Source of the DNA: Grammothele lineata
Lineage: Eukaryota > Basidiomycota > Agaricomycetes > Polyporales > Polyporaceae
Length of the DNA: 64,000 bases
Assembly (NCBI GenBank): GCA_002150815.3
Contig: NDFF03000020.1
Coordinates: forward strand, 1 to 64,000
Direction of reading: 5' to 3'
Shown: one piece after another, positions 12,601-22,330 of the stretch
Layout of the letters: each line of letters begins with the position of its first letter
How positions within the stretch are numbered: the first letter of the stretch is position 1
Program-made: the position numbers and the translations under genes
The notes under the pieces: model-generated
The model's input: the letters and a program-made list of their open reading frames with translations, nothing else
What the model was told of the DNA's origin: nothing
Database searches by the model: none

Positions 12601-13650
12601 CCGCTGAATCGACCGCTGCATGCCGTGCGTACGAGGGTGAGGCTGCACCTGCGACATGCCAGGCATCATCGAGGCCCCGAGCCGATCTGACTGCGAAGAG
12701 AATGGGTACCCGCACCTGTATGTGTCCCGGCTGGCTCATCAGTCCTATATCCCGCGACATTCCGCCCGCTTGCATCCGCTGCTGCCGTGGCTGACGCAGC
12801 GGCGTTGTATCTGCGACGCCATGCCTCTCTGCATTCCCGTTCAGAGCCGTCTCCCGTTTGCTCGATCAGTCGATGTGGGTCGAGTGCCGTTACGAGAAGT
12901 GGCCAGGGGAAGATGATGGCTGCAGAGCTAACGGTGTGAGCGACGGCATGGGGGCAACGAAGTCGGTAATGGGTAAGGAGACGAAGGAGTGTGGGGCGGG
13001 CCGCGACGCCGAAGGACGTTTTGATCACGTGCTGTGCGCCCCGGAAGACTTTGCGTTGTGCGGAACTTGTACCACAGTAACGCCAAACGGAATACCTGCT
13101 CGCGGTCCGTTTGTCCTCTCCCCTTCCCCTTCCTCTTTGCCTTCGATACGTCTTGAAACTCCCGTCACGCCTCCCGCCTACTCAACATGCCAAAGCGGCC
13201 TCGGTCTGAGCGATCCCCTGCAGGTAGGTGGCGCTTGAGTCCTCGAACCCATGCGCACCCCATTCACTCCTTGACCAGTAGAGCAGCGTACCCCCGCATG
13301 GCCTCAAACATCGGCCTTAGTTGGCGACTGCTTCCCCTTTAAACGCTGATTAACGGCTGACCGCTCGCATAGGCACAATGTGGAACTCGTTCGGGAAGAA
13401 TCTACTCCCCATATACCCCGATTTTCGCGAGCGAGGATCTCGATATGCGCCCCCTGTTGGAGGCGGCGATGGAGAGGCATCTGTCTGAAGGAGCGGGCCA
13501 AGGGTGCGATGTTGTGCTTGGAGAAGAGGCTATAGAGAACGAAGGTGCGTAGGATGTCGGCACGATACTGGTGGCTCACGCTCATCCCTTGCCTGCCAAT
13601 GCCCGCGATCGCCTTCAGCTTACCCCTCCGCTCCCCCTTCCCATACCGTG
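9687..13650. other. Long gene-poor stretch
   Basis: Apart from the hairpin repeats at 10112-10320, no reading frame here resembles a known protein. A minus-strand frame at 9850-9960 could be a 5' leader exon of the 902-residue gene, but it does not splice in phase to the ATG at 9686. The stretch may contain decayed mobile-element DNA or the left part of the element whose genes start at 13651. Confidence 0.35.
10112..10320. repeat. Tandem repeat of three hairpin-forming units
   Basis: Three units start at 10112, 10196 and 10280, spaced 84 bp apart. Each has about 45 conserved bases followed by a variable ~38-bp spacer. Every unit carries an inverted repeat. In unit 1, AAGCAGCCG (10112-10120) pairs with CGGCTGCTT (10149-10157). 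In unit 2, AGCAGCCG (10196-10203) pairs with CGGCTGCT (10232-10239). In unit 3, AGCCGCCG (10280-10287) pairs with CGGCGGCT (10313-10320). The loop is conserved and begins TTCGTCG. No coding role is apparent. Confidence 0.8.
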
Positions 13651-15110
13651 CCAATGCTACCAGAGGGACGCGCCATTCCAATCGCCTCCCCACCGTTGAA
13701 CTCGACCGCCCTACGCACCCCGTCGGATCCGACTGCGCTCTCAGTCCCATCGGGCAGCGCGGGGACGACGGGGTCCAGGACTCGCAATAAGCGCTATTTC
13801 CAGAAGAAACGCGACGCCAGGCGAGGTGCCGACCCATCCAAGCCCAAGAAAGCTGCGCTAGTTCGGGCATGTGCAGCTGAGCCGATCGTTACGAACGTCT
13901 CAATTGAACGCCCTGCCGAACGGGATACGTCCCCCTCGGCCCCCATTGCGCCCCGTAGCCCGCATGGTCCAACCGTCAACTTCGACCGTCATCACCTTCC
14001 CATCTCCAAATCCTACTGGCAGGGCATCAACCTACCCCGTGAATCCAACAGCGGCACGCTCGACGGGCTGAGGGCTGAGGGCTTCAAATACATAGGCTGG
14101 AAGGGCCTGTAGGTGCCTCAAACCCTGGACGCGTCTGCCAAGCTAAATTGGGCCTCTGTAGGGACTCGCACCCTTTGGTTGAGCAGACCTGGGGAAAGAT
14201 CATCGCGTGCTTGGCAGGGTCTCCGGCGGGAGGCGGGTGGGAGGGCGTGGTTGAGGGGGCCAACAGGGAGTTCGCGCAGGCCCGTCAGGACCTCGATCAG
14301 GCGGGATGCGAGTACGATCATCGTCGCGGCCCATTTTGGGCCCTCAACTCTGGGGAGTCATACGGTGCTGGGCAATCGGTAAGCAACCGCTTCATACCGG
14401 CGCGGTGGCCTCATTAAACGCTTGCAGGCCCCCAACAACGTCGTTCTCAAGAAGCAGAACCGCCAGGTAATGGATCGCCTTCTTAACAATGCCTACATCA
14501 AGCGTATAGCAGGCTTTCAAGACGGTGAGTTTGGCTATTGGAATTTTCGTATACCCATTGAGCGGCCATCGCTGCAAAAGGCGCCTTCAAGCTGTGGGCC
14601 CCTCGGCTTCACGAGTACTACGACGACACGCTCAAACGGCTTAATGCTCATCATCCCCACCTGCATCGCAACTTCGAACGCTCGGTCTTCGCCGCAGCCA
14701 CGGCCAATCTAGGTCCGCAGACCATCACTCGACCACACATTGACCATCTGAACCTCCCAAACGGTTGGTGCGCCATCACGGCCCTTGGACGATTCGATCC
14801 AACGCGTGGTGGGCACCTTATTCTCTGGGACCTGCGGCTCATCATCGAGTTCCCGCCCGGTGCAACTATCCTCATCCCCTCCGCGATTTTCAAGCACTCG
14901 AACCTACCCATCGCCGACGACGAGGTTCGCTACTCATTTACACAATATTCTGCTGGCGGCCTCTTCCGTTGGGTTGCCAATGGCTTCCGCTCTCAAAAGG
15001 CCTTCGATGCTGAGGGTCAGAGGCGTGAGGAAGCCGACGAGGCTCGGTGGATGAGGGGCATGGACCTTTTTAGTACGATGGAGGAGTTGAGCCGTATGGC
15101 TGGGAAGTAA
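13651..15110 (+). CDS. TET/JBP-like 2-oxoglutarate/Fe(II) dioxygenase
   Basis: Four exons (13651-14108, 14162-14378, 14428-14524, 14581-15110) join in phase to give 433 residues. A basic, disordered N-terminus (residues ~1-110) is followed by Y-I-G-W-K-G-L and G-K-I-I-A-C-L-A-G-S-P, then the catalytic barrel. The iron/cosubstrate residues fit the 2OG-Fe(II) superfamily: His310-x-Asp312, distal His363 (F-K-H-S-N) and Arg374 (V-R-Y-S-F). The surrounding pattern (G-W-C-A-I-T-A-L-G-R-F-D, G-G-H-L-I-L-W-D-L, P-S-A-I-F-K-H-S-N, A-G-G-L-F-R-W-V) belongs to the expanded agaricomycete family that I associate with fungal TET/JBP enzymes, which oxidise 5-methylcytosine and are reported to be linked to transposons. 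The gene is co-oriented with, and 600 bp upstream of, a transposase. All key residues are present, so activity is plausible. The superfamily call is firmer than the TET/JBP assignment. Confidence 0.75.
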
Positions 15111-15450
15111 AATTCTCGAATCAATTTTACATGTCTCGTATCGCTATGCAGGGGCCCATGGCTCATCATCGAGCCCCTGCCCGGTGGGCCATCCTCATCC
15201 CCTTCGCAATCCTCAAGCACTCAAGCCCTCCCTTTGCCCTATTACCAGCTTCGCTACACATTCCCACAGTATCCCGCTGGTGGCCCCCTCCGTCTGGCTT
15301 CCAACGGCTTCCAACGGCTTCCATTCTCAAGAGGCCTTCGATGCAGAGTGTCAGAGGTGTGAGGAAGCCGATGAGGCCCTGTGGGCTGGGGGCATGGGCC
15401 TTTTTGTACGATGGAAGGAGTCATATGGTTGGGAAGTCGCAGGGCCTTGA
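15111..15450 (+). pseudogene. Decayed partial duplicate of the dioxygenase 3' end
   Basis: Positions about 15154-15445 repeat the end of the preceding gene (about 14822-15090). They keep the CTCATCATCGAG stretch, CCTCATCCCCT-like and CAAGCACTC-like segments, GGCCTTCGATGC, and the C-terminal codons for A-F-D-A-E, E-E-A-D-E-A and G-M-x-L-F. The reading frame is broken several times and the iron-binding His-x-Asp region is absent. This is a tandem partial duplication, not a second gene. Confidence 0.75.
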
Positions 15451-15710
15451 CGCGAAGGAGGTTGTTAGACATCAGAAGCCAGAAGCCGCTGCGGAATGCG
15501 TGGTCCCTTTCGCTCATCACATCCGTCACTTACTCCTGGATTGAGCTCTCCTACCGACCATCCAAGGGCGGTTGCACGCATCTCCAGGTAAGTAAACTCG
15601 TTCTTCCTCGATCAGAGACCTCGACTGCTACTTAAGGCCTTAGTTTGCTTGCGGAGTGGACCAAGCCCACACAGCCCACCCCACTCGAACCTGAACACCT
15701 CTGTCTTGCA

Positions 15711-16118
15711 ATGGATGCTACTCCCTCCGCCTCGCGCTTCCCCTGCCCGGTCACAGGTTGCCTCCGCATATCTCGCAATGTGACCGAGTATCACAACCAC
15801 CTCAGTCGCGTCCACCCCGGCTTCGATGCTCTTGAGCTGCCTCACCTTCGTCTCCTTGTGAGCGACGACTCCGACGGCGGCGACGGCTCCGGTGCCGTCC
15901 CTCAGAGCCCGTTGAATCGCCAGAGGGAGCGCGCCCTTATGACTGCATTCCGTACCCTCCCACGCATGTAAGCCTTAACTCGTTGATTGACTTTGCACGA
16001 GCTCAACCATTACTTCGCCGGCCACGATTTTCAGAAATTTCTTAGTCCAAATGTCCGAAATACTGCGCCAGCAGAACGGCGAAGACAGCGACGACGGCAA
16101 CGACGGTAACAACAGCAA

Positions 16119-16161
<43 letters not shown>

Positions 16162-16260
16162 ATGCCGGCTCTCGTGTCAATCAGCGACGATAGCGAGTAC
16201 GATGACTCTAGCGACGATTACGATTACGGTGACGATGAGGACGAGGGGGACGAAGACGAA

Positions 16261-16310
<50 letters not shown>

Positions 16311-19300
16311 GGACGACGAGGCCGACGAGGATGACGATAGCGACCGCGGCAGCCCTATGGTACTCTCCTCGCCCACGGCCGCCACGGGTGCCGACAGTGG
16401 TTCACGCCCGTCCTCACCCGTCGAGCCCGACGATGATCTGGGAGGCTTTGTCGACAATTTCGGGCCCGCGCCTGTCGGGATCACACTGACTTATCATCCT
16501 GTATTCACCGGTATGCAGCCATGCCTCTGCCCCTCATTCCATACGTAACCGTTGTTCTCTGCAGGACAACCGTGCAACTCGGCGGGGCAGCCGCTGCCAC
16601 GAGACGCGACGCCGCCGCCCGCTGCAAGCCGCCGCCGCGACGATTGGACACCCTTTCCCGATCGTATCGGCTTCGAGTTTTCTCGTCTCGTCTACGCCGA
16701 TGCACAGCTGCCCGCGCCGAAGATTGATGGGCTTCTGGACTTGTGGGCCGCGTCCTTGCTCAAGCATGGGGATGCCCCTCCGTTTCGTGACCACAAGGAG
16801 CTTTATCAGACGATCGACAGCACGCCTCTCGGCGTTGTTCCGTGGAACGAGTTCTCCATCACTTACTCCGGTCCCCTACCGGACGTAGAGTCTCAAGTCC
16901 CGTCGTGGATGATCGCGGCGAACACCGTCCACTTTCGCGACCCCCGTGCCGTCGTATTGAACATGCTCAAGAACCCCGCCTTCAAGGACGATATCGACTT
17001 CGGACCCGTGAGACAGCACGACGCAAAGGGTGATCCCTTGCTACAGAATTTCATGAATGGTGATTGGGCTTGGAACAAGGCGGTTTGTACACCCGTTTCA
17101 TCCGTGTAAAGCGTTTATTGACTGAAACATCGATAGGAACAACTCACCATCCGCGACGCTCAAGGCCTGTCTTTGATTCCCATCATTCTCGGTAGCGACA
17201 AGACGACCGTCTCTGTTGCGACGGGGCAAAACGAATACTATCCTCTCTATATCTCTATTGGCAACGTTCACAACAGTGTCCGCCGGGCGCACAGGGACGC
17301 GGTTTGTGTTTTGGCATTCCTTGCCATCCCCAAAGGCAAGCTCTCTTTACGTACTTCATCATTCGATCTCATGGATCTGACTTCGTCATGGCAGCAACGC
17401 GCCAACACGCAGACACAACTGAGTACCGCAGATTTCGTCGCCAGCTCTTTCACAGCTCGCTCTCGAGGATTCTGCAATCGCTTCGCCCCGGGATGACGAC
17501 GCCAGAAATTGTCGAGTGCGGCGACGGCCATCTCCGCCGAGTGGTCTTTGAGCTCGGTCCGTACATCGCAGACTACCCGGAGCAGGCGCTCGTTGCATGC
17601 ACCGTCCAGGGATGGTGCCCGATGTGCGTAGTAACCTCCTTCATGATCCTGCCGTCTAGACAGCGCTAATCATGTTTTAAGCAGCTGCGAGGCAGACAGG
17701 AAGAACCTCGACGACGACCCTGAGAACACCCTGCTCCGGACAAGGGAGCATAATGATGCGCTAGTGCGAACGCTCTCGTACGCGGAGTGCTGGGCGGAAT
17801 ACGGCCTGATTGTGGATGTCGTGGTGGGGTTACTCTATCTGTCTCTCTGAACAAGTTGTATTCATCACTGCGCGAATGAATAGCCCTTCACGAACGATTT
17901 TCCTCGTGCGGACATCCACGAGCTCATAGCGCCCGATATCCTCCATCAAGTCATCAAAGGCACGTTCAAGGACCACCTGGTCACCTGGGTAGAGGTTTTC
18001 GTCAAATCTCTCCCCCAGGGGAAGCGCAGACTCGCTCAGATTGACCGCCGGTGAGTGTAACCCGACGCCTCCGTGACGCGCATATGCCTGATTCATCCCA
18101 CCACGCGTCCCTTTAGAATTGCCGTCACCCCTCCCTTCTCCATGCTGCGTCACTTTCACGAAGGCCGTGGATTCAAGCAATGGACGGGGGATGATTCTAA
18201 GGCTCTCATGAAGGTGCTCATACCGCTGTAATCTACTCTTATATCCTTCTGAATGGTAGCCTCTAGGTTTACCTGTCCGCTATCGACGGCATTGTTCCTA
18301 GGGACATGGTCCGTGCCGTCGCCGCCTTCCTGGATTTTTGCTACCTCGCACGCCGTGACGTCCACACGCTCGGCACGATCGATCAGCTCCAGAACGCTCT
18401 CGAGGACTTTCATCAGTTCAGAGAGATTTTTCGCGACAAGGGGGTACGGGTTGATCAGAAAGGCGTTGACGCTTTCTCTCTCCCTCGGCAACATTCGCTG
18501 CCGCATTACGCCGATCAAATCAGGCAGTTTGCAGCACCTAACGGCCTTTGTTCCTCTATCACGGAGTCCAAGCACATCAAGGCCGTCAAGGAGCCATGGC
18601 GTCGCTCTAACCATTATGAAGCGTTGGGACAGATGCTCCTCACTAATCAACGTCTGGATCAGCTGTCCGCCGCGCGTGTGGATTTCACAGAACGATCTAT
18701 GTTAAATGGGAGTTGTCTGACGTCGCTTCGTGAGCAACTGGGTAAGTTCTTCGAGTCCTCCTTGATGCATCGCTCATAGGGCTCTTACAGGAGTTCCGGA
18801 ACCGGTTAAACGTAGCAGGAAACACAAGTCCCAACAAAAAGCGCCACTCGGTCAGGCGGTCGAGCACGAGGATGGGGCTGTGGAAGGGCCCAGGGTTCGA
18901 GGATTTGTTGAAATGGCGAAGACCAGACGTAAGAGACCCGTTCCGTTGGTTTTGTAGGTTGCGAACTAATCCTATCTACTACGATATAGAGCGCCATATG
19001 CCTTCCACCCACGAAGAATTGGCCACGGCGTTCGCTATCCCCGCACTGGGCAATCTCATCCGTCGCTATCTCCTCCGCGCTGAACATGCCGACATAGACC
19101 CCTTCGACAACTCCCGCCCTCTCGACCTCTGCCCCCAATTCGACTCGCCCATCTCCGTTTTCTTTTCGGCCTGCGCAACATTCTATGCCCCCAGTGACCC
19201 GTCGGGGATTGGCGGTATGCGCAAGGAGTACATCCGTGCCACGCCCCGATGGCGAAACGGCGCCCCTCGCTGGGATTGCGTCTTCATTGCTCCGCGTCGG

Positions 19301-19708
19301 CGGTCCGCCGCCCCTGCGTTACTCGGCATGAACGTCGCTCGCGTCCGTATGTTCTTCTCCTTCCGGCACGAGGGCGTCCTGCATGAGTGCGCTGCCGTGC
19401 ACTGGTTCTGGATGACCGACGACTTTCCCGACGAGGACACCGGCATGTGGGTCGTAGCTCCTGGGCGCCATCGGGATCCCAGCGGGCAGACGCGGAAGCA
19501 CGTCGCGTTCATCACTGTCATTAACATCAGGGACATATTACGTGCGGCTCACCTTGTAGGGGTGAACACTAACCGGGAAGTCTCTTCGAAAATGCGCAGC
19601 TACGAGTCGTTGGACACATACAAAGCCTTCTTCGTTAATAAGTACATTGACCATCACGCGTTTGATCTACTTCATCCTCGCCCTCCTATGTCTTCAGATA
19701 GCACATAA
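15711..19708 (+). CDS. Plavaka-type DDE transposase, apparently intact
   Basis: Eleven exons join with every phase consistent to 1130 residues: 15711-15967, 16035-16510, 16565-17082, 17137-17335, 17413-17623, 17685-17820, 17884-18050, 18117-18213, 18267-18741, 18791-18928 and 18990-19708. The N-terminus is a C2H2 finger (Cys12, Cys17, His30, His35), followed by a long Asp/Glu run (about 16120-16340). The catalytic core shows Asp438 (G-S-D-K-T-T-V-S), Asp617 (A-P-D-I-L-H-Q) and Glu787 (S-I-T-E-S-K-H). The surroundings are typical of fungal Plavaka transposases, related to the CACTA/EnSpm group: N-E-Y-Y-P-L-Y-I-S-I-G-N, G-T-F-K-D-H-L, G-R-G-F-K-Q-W-T-G-D-D and E-A-L-G-Q-M-L-L-T-N-Q-R. The C-terminal domain has D-E-D-T-G-M-W-V-V and F-V-N-K-Y-I-D-H-H-A. 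Intron 4 is GC-AG. No stop or frameshift was found, so the gene may be young or active. Confidence 0.88.
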
Positions 19709-20230
19709 TAGTCGTTCGATTCCCGTTCATGTATTTGTACTGTAGCGTCTCTTAGCAACAAGGCGATGTTGTGCTTGAGTAGTTTGCGATTTGCCAGCGG
19801 CTTGCCCGATATGTGAACAAGTCAGAAGCGCTCTGCCGTATCAGCGTCAGCGTCTGCCATCCTCAACCGCTCCCACCACTACCACCCAAGGCTCAAAGCC
19901 GTGCCTCTTGTCCATCGGTGTACAGTCCTTCGATCCCTCGATCCCCTCGACATTTCAACTGCTACCTTGGCATGTAACCTCAAGCCACAAACCTGACAGG
20001 ATCGTTAGGCCGTAGTCGCAGGTCACCTGCCCTCGCGCTATCGGCTCGCAGGTGAATGAAATTGCCACCCGTCTATCTGTGTCTGACGTTGGCGTAGGGA
20101 TATCCTAGGTTTATAGCTCGGAGGTTCCAAGAGTAACAGAGCGGATTCCACACTTATTCCTATGATCAAGCAGCACAGATGCCTATGTCGTCTCACGCCC
20201 ATACCGCCTTAGGAACCTCCCCCTCTCATG
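19709..20230. other. Downstream flank of transposase, nothing recognised
   Basis: No convincing reading frame. It may hold the right end of the element. A CGGCTCGCAGGTGAA segment near 20044 resembles part of the tandem repeat at 20.9-21.2 kb. Confidence 0.35.
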
Positions 20231-20806
20231 TCACATCGCCGTGGAAAGAGCGCTATGAAATGCCCAAGACGTTACTTTATTGCTGGTTGATGGAGCTTTT
20301 GCGGTCGGATTGCGTCCGGATGGGTTGGTGCTGTTGCGCCAGGGTAGAGGTGCGTCATCACTCTGAGTGCGCGCGTGTGGCCGTCGGCGCCAGACGACGC
20401 AGCTGGGACCAGCACTTGAGTCGAACACGGGAGAAGACGGTGCCCCGCCAGACCCGTATGCAGGGGGCAGGGGAGGCGCGCCGCGATAAACAGGGATGGG
20501 TGCGTGCGTTAAAGGAGCGCCAATGTCTCCCTTGGGAGCCCCGCCCCGCGGTTTACGCGTCGTGGGTCTCTTGGCAGCCTCACGCGCCTCCTCCTCCTCC
20601 TCCCTCTCTCTCCCCTTAGCTTCCATGCGTTTGCGCGCTGCGGGGCTAATGTGACGTGACAGGAGGTGAGGGTCGATGTCGGGGTCCTCGCGTTCAATCT
20701 CGTCTATCGCTTGACGGAGGTTTGAGACGAACATCTTCTGGTTTTTCTCGTTGAGCAGACTGCGGAAACGCAGTGAAGGGGGGTGCTGGTACAGTGATGT
20801 TGCCAT
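20231..20806 (-). CDS. Unrecognised charged protein, possibly partial
   Basis: A 191-residue uninterrupted frame begins at an ATG with favourable context (ccaATGg). Residues ~20-75 are helical and charged: N-L-R-Q-A-I-D-E-I-E-R-E-D-P-D-I-D, then R-K-R-M-E-A-K-G and an E/A/K run. The rest is Pro/Ser/Gly-rich. The N-terminal half reads like a real protein and the C-terminal half less so. It may be one exon of a larger minus-strand gene or a transposon accessory protein. I do not recognise the family. Confidence 0.4.
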   Translation of the reverse strand: MATSLYQHPPSLRFRSLLNEKNQKMFVSNLRQAIDEIEREDPDIDPHLLSRHISPAARKRMEAKGREREEEEEAREAAKRPTTRKPRGGAPKGDIGAPLTHAPIPVYRGAPPLPPAYGSGGAPSSPVFDSSAGPSCVVWRRRPHARTQSDDAPLPWRNSTNPSGRNPTAKAPSTSNKVTSWAFHSALSTAM

Positions 20807-20866
20807 TGGTCGCAGGATAGGACTTTAGTTCTCACCCGGTTCCCTTCGAAGACAAGCTTGCTCATA

Positions 20867-21253
20867 GCGTCCAACCCCATTCACCAGGGCTCAGAAACGG
20901 TGCGTTCCTCAACCATAGGTCCATTAGGGCCCAGGTGCGTTTGCGTTTCTTAGCCTTCGACGACGATATTCCTAAACGTCTCGGCTCACAGCTCGCAGGT
21001 GAAGCCGTAGCGACGCGGGCGGGGAAGGGACATATTTTCGTTGGCGATTCCTCCATCCCCTCGTTATACGGAGCTCATGGCGTCCAACCCCATCCACCAG
21101 GGCTCAGACACGATGCGTTCCTCAATCGTAGATCCATTAGGGCTGAGGTGCGTCTGCGTTTCTTTACCTTCAACGACGATAGTCGGCTCACAGCTCGCAG
21201 GTGAAGCCGTAGCAACGCGGGCGAGGAAGGGGCATTTCTTCTTCGGCGATTCC
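20867..21253. repeat. Two-copy direct repeat of ~180 bp
   Basis: Copy 1 (20867-21051) and copy 2 (21080-21253) both begin GCGTCCAACCCCAT and share CACCAGGGCTCAGA, GGTCCATTAGGG-like, TCGGCTCACAGCTCGCAGGT and GGCGATTCC. Copy 2 lacks about 11 bp in the middle. Copy 1 also appears as minus-strand frames rich in W-A-L-M-D-L-W-L, so it may be a duplicated exon of a decayed gene. Confidence 0.75.
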
Positions 21254-21788
21254 GGTGCTCTCACGCCGTGGATGGTTTCTTGATGCGAAGCGCCCTGCAT
21301 GGCACGTTCTCGCGTGTGACTACGTCACGGTCTCGAGTTAGCAGTGACGACCCCGTCCCATGCGGCCCGTGTTCGCGCGCGGCTAGAGATCCAAGGGCGA
21401 TTCTACGTGTTGTATTTACCCTGTCGGCCCATGAGGCTGCGTACGGCTGAGGAGGAAGGGCGGGCGCGAGTTGCGCCGCATAGGTTGACGGTAGGGTGAG
21501 GAGGGACGCGGGAAACGGCGCCTTAGAGCTGTTTCCGTGCGGCGGCAGCCACAAACGGCCTCTCTAAAGCAGTCGGGTGCTGCGACAGCGACCGCCGGCT
21601 TCTGATCCTCCTGAACGTGCACAGGGATATCGCCATCGACGCTGAAAGAATGGTGCTCGAATTCAATAGTATCTAAGATCGTCGATCCCGCACGTGCCCG
21701 GTCTCTCAACAGCTAGAACGGTCACGAATCTCCCCAATCGAGCAAGTGAGTTATGGAACGCAAATCATCTCTTTCTAGTTGCTAAAAC

Positions 21789-22330
21789 CTAACGGGCTGT
21801 CTCTACAGGTGCCAATTCCTCCTCGCTAAGGCGGTCGCTCGGGGGCGCGCGCGTCTCCATGCTGCCGCTACTTCCACCGTTCTGCGACTTGGCCGGCTCG
21901 CTTGACGTGCGCGGAGGCACCTTTAGGCTGAGTAATAGCCTCTCCTGAGCATCTACGAAGCCGTTGATGGCTTGTTCTTAGGGTAGACCACGAGACACTC
22001 ACCTCTTTTGGGGCATGGCAGGAAGTCGGTCAGGCCGAACCCGGGCTCCGCTACACCGCGGTCAGCAAAGCAAGTCGACTTGTTAGGAGCAGAACACGTA
22101 CGAGCGACCAAGTATCCGGGAGGCTGGTCGCCCTTGCGCCGGGGCTCTTCCTCAGGCGCATCGCGGCGGTCGTTCGTCTTGCCACTCTTCCCCTCATCCT
22201 CCGCCTTCAAAGACGCGCTTCTGGCAGCCTTGGCGCCCTTGGTGCAGTCTGGGATCTGGATGAGTGCCTATTACTCGCATCCAAAGGGGAGATACACTGA
22301 CCCATGCCTTGTTGCAGCGTTTGAACGTTC
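21789..22330 (-). CDS. C-terminal exons of an unrecognised gene
   Basis: Three minus-strand exon pieces join in phase through good GT-AG sites (donors GTCAGT and GTGAGT). They encode T-F-K-R-C-N-K-A-W then I-P-D-C-T-K-G-A-K-A-A-R, a charged linker, a Cys-containing stretch (V-A-R-T-C-S-A-P, L-P-C-P-K-R) and a Ser/Glu-rich tail ending A-P-V-E-T-A-R and a stop at 21789. The spaced cysteines could bind metal. I could not connect 5' exons in phase; frames at 22370-23050 look partly coding but are interrupted. It may be a decayed or incompletely resolved gene. Confidence 0.45.

Larger units (their letters stand above)
13651..19708 (+). mobile_element. DNA transposon region (Plavaka type), ends not located
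   Basis: The transposase and the dioxygenase gene are co-oriented and close together, which suggests one element carrying an accessory enzyme. I could not identify terminal inverted repeats or target-site duplications by eye, so the coordinates mark only the coding core. It is equally possible that the dioxygenase belongs to a neighbouring insertion. Confidence 0.5.

Noticed and set aside
15131..15544. 137-residue frame after the dioxygenase as a separate gene
   Set aside because: It is a shifted frame of a partial, degenerate repeat of the dioxygenase 3' end.
16124..16489. Poly-Thr frame overlapping the transposase acidic run
   Set aside because: It is another frame of the GAC/GAG repeat; the Asp/Glu frame is the one that splices in phase to the catalytic exons.
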